Assembly (NCBI GenBank): GCA_945643635.1
Contig: CALZFC010000016.1
Coordinates: forward strand, 6,176,501 to 6,240,500
Direction of reading: 5' to 3'
DNA: 64,000 nucleotides
Source: Allodiplogaster sudhausi
Taxonomy: Eukaryota > Nematoda > Chromadorea > Rhabditida > Diplogasteridae
The notes beneath the pieces were generated by a model. That model did not search any database. It saw only the letters and a list, made by a program, of their open reading frames with translations, and was not told the DNA's origin. Positions 55,350-64,000 of the stretch are shown here, piece by piece. Both the position numbers and the translations under genes were made by a program. Each line of letters opens with the position of its first letter. Positions within the stretch are counted from its first letter, which is position 1.

Positions 55350-58300
55350 ATGCAGTGTCCAGACAAGGGATGTAGCCAGTTCTTCCCGGATCTTGAAGCG
55401 CTTAACGTACACATGTGTGTCCATCGGGGAGCTGATCTGCCGGATGTGCCCCCCGCTCAACAGTCATTCCAAATGGAGTGATCTGAAGAAGCACTGGTCC
55501 CGGGTGCACAACATGGATGTCGGGACTCATGGTCGCAATTTTTTTTATACATTTTTCATGTTTGTTAGTATTGCGCTCTCATCTTCTATATTTCCTTTCT
55601 TCAGCGAGGAAAAGAAAAGCTCCTCCGCGGGTTCCTTCCCCTTCCACGAGTACGGCGGCTGCTCCTGATGTGGATGACCTAGCCGGGACGATTTCGATCA
55701 TGAAGCCATGGATGAAGGTGCATATTAATGATTTCATTTCGATGTAACAGTACTAATTAAATTGTTAAATATTTAGTGTTGTGTCTTCAAGAAGGAAGGA
55801 TGTGAGAGACATGTAGAAAAAGAATTTTGTTAGAAGAGCGAGAGAAGACCGCCGGTTTAAGATTAGGAATAGACCGGAATGAAGTCTTATTGGGGGCTTA
55901 CACGCTTAATAGAATTTGCGAGACTCGCGTAGAGTAGTATTATAATAATAACGTGAATCTAGCAATGCTACTTGTCTCATGAAAGCTTAGATATTAGAGG
56001 TACATTACGTAACTGTAGCAATAAGCTACAATTTATTAGAGCGTAACTAGAAGAGTCAATATCAACCAAATCCTAAAAATTAATATAGATATTCACAATC
56101 CACATAATGTTGAATATTTACTTATAGGGAATTCTGACGTAGCCGCTGCCATTGACGCCTTCTTCACCGCGGAAATGGCGCGCACGACTCTTAGAAGAAC
56201 TCTGGATTCCGTTGCCACACTTCTAAGTGCTGTCTTCGACGGTGCTTCCCGACAAGAGGCCGCCGCCACCATTCGAGAAGCCATCAAAAGAAATTCCACT
56301 CACTTTCTACGGCAACGAAGACTGAAAAGTCTTGCCACATCTCGGAGGAGCGCGCCCATCAGATGGGAATCGTACAGTCGACTCAGCGGAATGCACAAGG
56401 TGAGGCGGAGAGGAAGCAGGAGCCGGAGCGCTTCTACACCGTTCCGCTGCCCGAGTTGCTACGGGATGCCATCAAGTTTGCGAAGAGCCAGGGCGCGCTC
56501 ATAAGAGCGAAATTTGCTGCCACGTCGATGGTGCTCGATGGAGAAAGGTTTTGTGCTATATTATTACGAATATTTAAAATTTAATCTTTATTATTATTTT
56601 GATTGTGGTAGTTATGCATACAACGTAAAACTTGCTACGGAGTTTCAAGAGATACTTTAGTGCTCGATGGAAAAAGGTTTTGTGCTATATTATTACGAAT
56701 ATTTAGAATTTAATCTTTATTATTATTTTGATTGTGGTAGTTATGCATACAACGTAAAACTTGCTACGGAGTTTCATAATCGAACAGACGGGACAGTAGA
56801 GCTGCCAATTCTCTGCTACTTCGACGATATGGCTCCCGGTGGTGCTCTCGGGACGAAGTCTAGCGGAAATCAACTCGCCATCTTCCTCGTCAAACTGGCC
56901 GGCCTCCCTCTCTTCATGAGCTCTTCACAGGCGGCGAAACACGTGTTCGCCGTGTCGTACGCCAGCGACCACAGCGCACACCAGTTTCTACCTCGAAATT
57001 TTAAGGGTTCGTGGTTTTCATTCGTTTCATTTATTCTATCATTGTGACTGCGTTAAGAGATGATGTAAATCGAGGAGGTTTTAAGATTCCAGTATAAAAG
57101 TTGAGAAGAAAATGCACTGAGCCGGGAAGAGTAAAAGTGAAGGTTGTTTTTATAAAGATGAATATCGAGCATGAGTGATACGAACTTAGAGTTTGAAGAT
57201 GAAAATGTTTTAGAAGGATCTCGAGAACATCCGAATGGCTGGCGGGCTTCTCGTTGAGGGAATCGTCTACCAGCCGATTCTTCATTCTGTCGTGGGCGAC
57301 AACAAAGCGCAGAATGAGCTACGAGGACTTGTCAAGAACTTCGGCAACGGCTGCATCTGTCGCATTTGCAAGTCCCATAGCTCCAGCTTCATTGACTGTA
57401 CTAGGCCAAGTCATGTAGTTGTGAGGGACTCTGCGTGGTTTGATACCCTCGATGCAAGCGGACAACTTAGGCAGTTTGGTTATATTCAACACAGCCCCCT
57501 GCTAAGGTTCCCCGGCTATGACATGCTTGCTGACTACGGTCTTGACCTTATGCATGATCTTCTTGAGGGGGAGTGTCAAAGAGCTATCGTAAGGCTTCTT
57601 CGCTTCGCACATAGAAGTGGCGTTAGAATTGACAAGGTTAATGCGCTTGTATGCAACACTCCTTATGGCAGCCAGGACTCTTCATCTCGCCCACCCCTTT
57701 CCCTGACACTGTCCTCACCGGTACAACTGCTAAGCAGCGCGCTTCCCAAGCGTACACCCTAATGAGATTGTTGCCATTCGCCCTCTACCGCAGCATTGAC
57801 ATTTCAGCGCAAGAATGGAAGACTTTTCTGTGTCTGTCTCGTGTTCTTCTGTATCTCATGCAGCCCCAGTTCAGGAATGATGATGTTGTTGGCCTTGAAG
57901 GTGCCATTCATGAATACATGGTCTCTCTTAAGGCTTCTCTTTCCATTGATGATGCCGTGTCTGTAACCGTGAAATGCCACCACCTTCTTCATTACCCACA
58001 GTTTGTGCGTGAAAACGGGCCGCCAATCCTCTCTTGGACAATGGATTACGAGCAGGTCAATGCAAGCGTTAAGACCCTTTCCTACACCAGCAAAAATTAT
58101 CGCAACATGCCATTGAGTGTCATCCAGCATTTGCAATTGCACTTGGCTAATCAGCGCACCAAGTTCACAGCCGCGTGCACTCCGTCCACTGTTCCCGTTG
58201 ACTTTACTCTACTTCCAGCCGATTCGCCCTTGGTTAAAGTTCTGTACTCGCTCAATTGTACGCGTGTCAACCAGTTGTGTTATCGTATGTCGTGGTGTGG

Positions 58301-58592
58301 AATGTCCTATGCTGACCGCGATTTCTTGATCTCTTCAATGGCAAAGGGTTCTCAGCCATCTTTCGCGCAGATTTCATTCTTCTGCTTCGTTGATGATAAG
58401 TGGCGCATTGTTGTTCAAAACAGCCAGACTCTGTCGTTCCGAGATTACATCAATGCTTATGCTATTCAATTGATTCAATCATTTGCTCTTCTTGACTTCG
58501 ATTCCCTTGCAAATGCGCACCCCTTGGACGCGTATTATGATAACAATAGCAATACGTTGGTTGTTCCTCTTCGACATTGGCCTGTCTACTAA
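55350..58592 (+). pseudogene. tnp2-like transposase gene, copy 2, nearly complete but frameshifted
   Basis: In order: C2H2 finger 1 (CPDKGCSQFFPDLEALNVHM, 55350 on); finger 2 in the next frame (ICRMCPPLNSHSKWSDLKKH to 55531); phase-matched basic exon 55605-55717 (ARKRKAPPR); helical segment from 56128; FYTVPLPELLRD near 56430; exon 56741-57006 with CYFDDMAPGGALGTKSSGNQ; then the 57214-58592 block with GDNKAQNELRG, CRICKSH, DYGLDLMHDLLEGECQRA, CHHLLHYPQF, WTMDYEQVNASVK and NYRNMPLSVIQH. These are hallmarks of the tnp2-like transposases of animal EnSpm/CACTA-type elements. Frame changes occur near 55425, 56300 and 57695. Terminal repeats were not found. Confidence 0.75.
56529..56785. repeat. 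130-bp tandem duplication across an intron-exon border
   Basis: GTGCTCGATGGA-AAAGGTTTTG with the following 57-bp intron and TTATGCATACAACGTAAAAC appears at 56531 and again at 56661. The first copy runs into a TAG in frame, but skipping it by splicing to the second acceptor restores the transposase frame. Confidence 0.85.
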
Positions 58593-58599
58593 CTCAACT

Positions 58600-58865
58600 T
58601 CGTTTTCTTCGTTCCATGTTATATCTTTTTGTCTATTTATTCGAATTGTGATGGATTAAATAGTCGCAAACGCGTGAGAATCTTTATTAATATGTCTATT
58701 TGCACTTAAGTTTAGGATCTAAATCTAATTTTTTTGGCAATAATTACTTCATAAATGTTTGGAGAACGTGGAAGAATGTGCTGCAAATAAAAGACAGACC
58801 CAACGAAGAACATATTACGAGGTAGACAATGAAAAATGCATCTTATTTGGGAAGGAAAACACGCT
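58600..58865. other. 3' flank of the transposase copy
   Basis: AT-rich sequence after TAA at 58590-58592; AATAAA at about 58786 could be a polyadenylation signal. Element terminus not identified. Confidence 0.35.
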
Positions 58866-58875
58866 GCATGTCATG

Positions 58876-59000
58876 GTGCGCAAAACTACAAAATGTCCGC
58901 GGTACCCCATTTTGTAGTTTTGGGGGGGGGGGTCGAAAACGCCAAAACTACAAAATGTCCTGGGCGTTTTTCGGCTCGCGGCCAAAACTACAAAATTGTT
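58876..59000. repeat. palindromic AAAACTACAAAATG repeats
   Basis: CAAAACTACAAAATGTCC occurs at 58879 and 58944, a partial copy at 58984, and its inverse CATTTTGTAGTTTTGG at 58908, followed by a G run. This can form a hairpin around the GCGGTACC core. Confidence 0.7.
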
Positions 59001-59652
59001 TTCTGTGTGTGCGTTCGTTCGTGGTCCAAATTTTTACTGTGAATTAAAGCTCAATAGAGGAAAATATATTTTCTGTGAGAGAAAATAATTCTATTCCTAT
59101 TTGTTATTATCCTTCCATTTAATTTTGGACTCCATTTTGTTGCAAGGAATTCTATGTGTGCAGAAGAGGCGAAGGTGCTTTTCACAGCAATCGGCTCTCG
59201 AAAAGAGCAGCTTTTCGATTCAAAGACGCTGTGCTGTCCACTTTCAGTGCTTAAAATAAGACAAAAGACATTTTACAAAAGTTGATTCTTTTTTGACTTA
59301 ATGTGATTGCTGCACTTTGATTTTTAACAATGAAAACTTCGTCATCGAGAGACTAATGTGCTAAATTGTTTATTTTAAAATTAAAAGAACAATGGATAAA
59401 ATTCAGATTATACAAGCAAGCAAAAATATAAAATCGACGATGGCGGCAAGATTTAAAATTCAAATTCCAGATAGCGGCGGCAACTGGAGCCTGTCGAATT
59501 TGTCATACACTCGCCTGAACAATGCCTCCCGATCGTATGAGGCAAACTTCGAGCGTTTGTAAAGACATTGATTCAGACAAAGATTAACAGCAAAGATTAA
59601 CGATTGATCAGAGTAAAAAAAAAACAACAAAAAAATGTCCTAATTTTCCATA

Positions 59653-59785
59653 CAAGGAATCGGCAACTCTCTACTCACAAGGGAAACACCAAATCATAAG
59701 CATAAGTTGCTCCTCAAACAGAGTCTCGCACTCGCCGCTCCCCTCGGCTGCCAGCTCGTGTCCACCGTGGCGACGATGGATGATG
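59653..59785 (+). pseudogene. GNAT exon 5 copy, decayed
   Basis: CAAGGAATCGGCAA, CTCAAACAGAGTCTCGCAC, CTCGGCTGCCAGCTCGTGTC and CACCGTGGCGACG match exon 5 of the GNAT gene (19238-19321) with an insertion and lost reading frame. An AGGAGGTACTGTAGC remnant of the exon 5 donor follows at 59811. Confidence 0.8.
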
Positions 59786-60019
59786 CTACGGTAACTTTGT
59801 TTTCCTATTTCAGGAGGTACTGTAGCTTTCTCAAAAACATAGGCTGTTTTAATTTTTTATCTGTATTTATAAGTCACCGTCAGTGCTCTCACAAGAACAG
59901 CATGTGATAGCTTATTGAAATTCAATAATCAAAACGTATGCATTCAAAACCCTCGATAGTCCATATAATAATGAATGTCAATATTGTCCTAAATAGATGC
60001 TCCTTCAATTTCCATTGCT

Positions 60020-60233
60020 CCTTCTCTCTCTTTTTCTCAGTCTTTCTCTCTCTCTCAACCTCTCTCTTTGTCGTTCTCTATTTCGCTTACAATAAACTCT
60101 TTTTCCATCTCCAATTCAGCCTCTCTATAAAACTCCCTTTCTCTCTCTCTTTCTCTCTCTCTCCTTCGCTTCTATTCTCTTGCTTCGCTGCGAGCGTCGA
60201 ATGCTCATCATGGTGGACGAGGATCAGAAATAG
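60020..60233 (+). pseudogene. GNAT intron 5/exon 6 copy, decayed
   Basis: A CT tract is followed by GCTGCGAGCGTCGAATGC and GACGAGGATCAGAAATAG, which match the beginning and the stop end of GNAT exon 6 with the centre deleted. With 59653-59785 it keeps the exon order of the parent gene. Confidence 0.75.
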
Positions 60234-60609
60234 AGAGAGAGAAAGAGACAAATAGTGAGAAAGATAGGCCATGAGAATTTAAGAGATAAATGGAGAGAAT
60301 GAACATTTTTTGTCTACTTCGAATACTTATACTTTTTTAAACTAATTATATATTTTCCTTTTTTAACTTTTCTACAAATATAAATTTGATTTTGCGATTT
60401 CTTCGATTGTACGTTAATTTATATTTATACATAGTATGTATCCCATTGCTATAGGCTGAATTAAATGGAAAACGAATTTTTTTTATCCATGAAGTATTAA
60501 ACATGCGGTGTGCAGAACAAACTTTTTTTGTGATGTGCCATCTATATGTTTTTTTTAAATTAAAGAAACGATAAATAATCAATTCAGTTATATTTGGAGG
60601 CTGTTCGGT

Positions 60610-61670
60610 TGTAGGAAATCACAAATTCAGGCTGAACAATTGTGATTTTTTTCAATCCTTCATAGTCGCTTTTCGGATTTGTTAATTTGAGATAAAGCAA
60701 GCAAGCCAATTCCCGACCGATTTGTGTAGGGCATTCAACTTATTTTGGAAGATAATATAAGCAACAGAATCATATCAATTTGCTTTGAAGGAAAACCTCT
60801 TCAGCCCATGTATTTCGAGATGTATGTTCAATAGAATAAGTCTCGTTCGAAATCTGTTCAATATACTTATGGTTGGGAAGGAGGGAATGAGAAGAGATTA
60901 TTAGACCGAAAAGAGGAGATAAATTAGTATTTGAAACTTTTTTCTACTTCAATAAAAACCATTATATAGTTTTCTTCAACGCCGAATCTCAATATATTTC
61001 ACGCAGGATCTCAATAGAGCTCACAAGAAAAAGGCTTTCTGTGATACCAGACCGAGACAACAATTCTATTCCAAAAACAAGCTTAATTTTTAAATGTTGC
61101 GTTCGAATAAAACTTATATATTATATTTTACCTCTCTCCTTCTCTCTGTCTCTCTCTCGGCATTCGGCAATTAAATGATATTTTAAAATCAATGGGCCAT
61201 AAATGTCAAAAAAAGAAGAGATGGATAATGAGAAAGAGGGAGGGAGAGAGAGAGAAGTCGTTGTAGTCATCGAGCAGTACTTTTTTTTAAGGTTGTTTAA
61301 AGTTCAGTTCGGAATGCAAATGGGTTGAAAAATCAACCGGATTTATCGGAGACAGTAGGAACGATTGTTTCGTCACGCTGAGCACTTGTGAATTAGGTTC
61401 AATGCTGATCAGGCGCTTTTCGATTTGGTTTACTTGAGATAAGAAAGCAAGCTAAATTCAAATCGATTCTGACAAGCCCTGTGAGAATATGTACGATAAT
61501 AAAGACAATTGCATCGACGAACACAGCCTCGTCAGCTTCGAAGTGTCATTTCAGTTCGTCATCTCTTCAATCAACTCAAGTGGGGCATTTTTTTTCGCCC
61601 CGGTGGACACAGGGAAAAATATTTTCTGTGATGTCACCGTGAGAATACAATTCTATTCATTCTTGTCCTA
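60610..61670 (+). repeat. repeat 'a' and 'b' copies
   Basis: Repeat 'a' at 60630-60725 (diverged) and 61355-61475. Repeat 'b' partial at 60790-60870 and about 61020-61070, full at 61505-61660. The a-then-b order with about 50-200 bp between is also seen at 30530-30855, so they may be parts of one larger element. Confidence 0.75.
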
Positions 61671-61712
61671 ATAAATTTAAATTTATCTTTAATTAATAAG
61701 TAAGGGGCTTCA

Positions 61713-61743
<31 letters not shown>

Positions 61744-61874
61744 ACTTCTCGCTCTTCCTCTCTCAATCTTTCTTCTTCTATGTCTAGATAGGAGAGAGAG
61801 ATAATGAAAGAAATATTTGTTACTGCCATCTTATTATGTCTACGCAAAGATTTCTTCACTCTCCTTTGACGTAT

Positions 61875-62560
61875 TTGGCTAACCGGCATATTTGACAGCG
61901 GAAGTAAAATACATTAGAAATCATAGATCAGACTATACGATCTGCAGAAAAACGATAATTGAATCTTTACCAAACCACTTGATAAGTCTTTCACCAACCG
62001 CCTTGCATCCCACCACCAGACCACGCCACCAGGCGCCCACAAGCAGAACTGGCCGCGCTCTCCACTATTCAAGTAGCCCCCGTTGTTTCGATTCGTCTCC
62101 AACCTGACTACGATCTCACCAGAAAAACACTTGGACCACCCCCGGACTTCGTCCCGCGTAGACCATCCCCAAGCTACGAAGCTGACATCTACTGTGATTT
62201 TGCGATTGTGCTATTGTACTTCAATTATATCTTGTTGCGCAAGATGGATCATTTATATCCTGCAAATATTAAATGTGTAGTAGAAGCAGTGTGAATTCCA
62301 TTCGGAGTTAGAAGGTTTATGCTTTTTGTAAGAGGAATGGTGAGATAATGATCAAATCTAAATTGCTTAAAAAACCAAATGCGAGTAGATGAACGTGAAT
62401 CTGTTCAAAATAAATCTAATTCGCCGCAATATGTAGTCGCGTTAAAAAAATCGATTCAATATTAAACATTCCTTTGTTGAAAGAATGTCTATTTTTGCGA
62501 GAAAAGAGGCTATGCTAAAAGGGCAACTCTCCGTAAGATGAACGATATGGTTGAGTAGAC
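61875..62560 (+). repeat. repeats 'c' and 'd'
   Basis: Repeat 'c' word TATTTGGCTAACCGGCATAT at 61870, CCACCAC-rich block at 62005, ACACTTGGACCACCCC at 62127, then repeat 'd' at 62400-62560 (CGCAATATGTAGTCGCG, TGTTGAAAGAATGTCTATTT, GGGCAACTCTCCGTAAGA). The same c-to-CCACC-to-ACCTGGACGACC order occurs at 28966-29225. Confidence 0.7.
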
Positions 62561-62765
62561 TGGTTCGAAAAATATATGATATGAAGAAAAAGTTTCTAAT
62601 GTCCCGCAATGCAAGCATTTAACGCGTATCTTTCCGTCACAACTTTTTAAATTGTTTATCTATTCGTGAGATGTGACATCATTGACATTCATAATATATT
62701 ATTTATGTGTAATTCAAGTGCAGACTAGAGTAATAATAGGATGGGAAAGGGGAAAGCTGAAGCCT

Positions 62766-62800
62766 CCACACATCTCGGCAAAATGTGCCGAGATGTGTGG
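62766..62800. other. 15-bp perfect hairpin
   Basis: CCACACATCTCGGCA, loop AAATG, TGCCGAGATGTGTGG. The corresponding place in the related segment near 31350 has only CTCTCGGCAATAA, so the hairpin is specific to this copy. Confidence 0.8.
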
Positions 62801-63044
62801 AAAACTGCCCATGGTTAGTACCTTTAGGCATTTGGTGGAAAAATCGGGATAACGCTCGATTCTTTATCGCAAAATCAATACAGTAGGAAAGCGATGAAAA
62901 ATTTTAATGTAACGTGTTTTAATAGTCACTTCATGTTCAGGCAACAGAACAATCTCAATTGCATAGAAGAACTCTTCTATCTATAATTAGCACGAAGTTG
63001 GTATGATTTACAAATGTAAATACATATGTCTCGCTGTCGCGCCC

Positions 63045-63156
63045 CTTTCTCTCTCTCTCACTCACTCTCTTCTCTCGCCCTTTATCTCTCTTTCTCTCTC
63101 GCTCTCTTTCTTTCTCTCTCTCTTTCTCTCTCTTTCTCTCTCTCTTTCTCTCTCTT

Positions 63157-63187
<31 letters not shown>

Positions 63188-63217
63188 GCCCTTCTGCTTC
63201 TGCGAGCGTCGAATGTC
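63045..63217 (+). pseudogene. CT tract plus GNAT exon 6 start fragment
   Basis: A CT/CTTT tract (63045-63185) followed by CTGCCCTTCTGCTTCTGCGA and GCGTCGAATG, which match the start of GNAT exon 6 (CTGCCCTTCTCCTGCTTCCG, GAGCGTCGAATG). Third partial copy of this exon in the window. Confidence 0.7.
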
Positions 63218-63764
63218 TGTATATTCATATTTTGATATTTCTGCTATTGTAACTCAATTATGTATATTTAGAGATAGAGAGAGAGCGAGAGAGAAAGAGT
63301 GAGGGGGGAGAGAGTATGAAAGACATATTTCCTATTGTCATCATGCTATGTTTACGCAATGGTTTCTTCACTCTCCCTAGGGGTTAACCGGTGGATTTGA
63401 CTGGAATGATAAATACATAAGAAATAATTTATAGTATTGTTCGATGCAGCAGTGATCTTGTATACTTCGTTGTATTACTCTTTGACATTATCTTGCTAAA
63501 TTTTAATTTATTTTAACAGTGATTTAATTTCCTACAATTTGCGCTTGACAACATTGGAGATTAAGAATTAGAGAGCGGAGAGAGACAGAGAGAAAAAGAA
63601 CTGCCAATGATTAGCACCTTTAAGCAATAGGTTTTCTATGATGTCGCCACGAGAAACGTTTTGTGTTTGATATTAAGCAACTAAATTTTAATTTATCGTT
63701 TATTTATTAGCAAAATGCTGCTCGCAAATCAATTTGTTCACTCAATTGTTTTATATTTATTATT

Positions 63765-63870
63765 TTGGCCTTTTGTTGCGAGGCACTCTATGCGTTGTGA
63801 TAACAGTGAAGGTGCTTTTAGCTGCAATCTCGTGGCTAAAAGGTTAGCTCTTCGTTATGAAATCGATTCC
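63765..63870 (+). repeat. dispersed repeat 'e'
   Basis: TTTTGTTGCGAGGCACTCTA, GTGAAGGTGCTTTTAGCTGC and AAAGGTTAGCTCTTCGTTAT; the best preserved peptide reading (NSEGAFSCNLVAKRLALRYE) of the family. A GA tract closes the window from 63928. Confidence 0.65.
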
Positions 63871-64000
63871 GTTGTAGCTGCCAATAAATTAACAAAATAT
63901 ACAATCTGATGCAAAGCATTGTTGAGAGAGAGAGATTGAGAGATATAGAGAAGAGAGGTAGAGGGAAAGGGAGAGATAGGTAGAGAGAGAGGAAGAGAGT

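Overview
The window looks like nuclear DNA from an invertebrate animal. It has spliced genes with GT-AG introns, an AT-rich background, hundreds of (CT)n/(GA)n tracts, and many DNA transposons and foldback elements. No bacterial-style operons, rRNA or CRISPR were seen. The short pyrimidine-rich TTTCAG-like acceptors and a small N-acetyltransferase of an ecdysozoan type would fit a nematode or a relative, but the species cannot be settled from the sequence. Coordinates of short exons and repeat edges are hand-read, and unassigned stretches hold nothing I could support.

Layout. 1-9 kb: gene-poor, with a TA-flanked MITE, a TTAA-flanked MITE and a 1.3 kb foldback with a tRNA-like core. 9.1-10.5 kb: a minus-strand gene model with one in-frame TGA. 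11.0-12.2 kb: a ~100 bp satellite whose units are packed with heat-shock-element pentamers. 13.5-16 kb: CT microsatellites. 16.6-19.8 kb: a complete six-exon GNAT acetyltransferase gene (236 aa, all splice phases agree). 21.1-26.0 kb: a minus-strand Ser/Thr/Ala-rich gene with one exon duplicated by a local segmental duplication. 26.3-28.4 kb: a foldback transposon with a perfect 8-bp target duplication and arms of 42-bp repeats. 28.4-36 kb: dispersed repeat families, some carrying scraps of the GNAT gene. 37.1-37.3 kb: a fragment of ribosomal protein eL32.

39.8-44.3 kb holds a transposon gene pair. An N-terminal zinc-finger transposase gene has lost its catalytic core, followed by an apparently intact 13-exon companion gene (528 aa). 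45.4-48.8 kb: a 3 kb TTAA-flanked foldback joined at a shared TTAA to a 447 bp TTAA MITE. 53.9-58.6 kb: a second copy of the pair, with the companion reduced to its last exons and the transposase nearly complete but frameshifted. 59-64 kb: more repeat family members and decayed GNAT pieces.

The host genes (GNAT, Ser/Thr-rich gene, 9-10 kb gene) show no evident common pathway. The strongest theme is mobile DNA: a tnp2-like transposase and its companion protein, TTAA- and 8-bp-TSD foldbacks, gene-fragment capture, and a satellite that could act as a heat-shock-factor sink.
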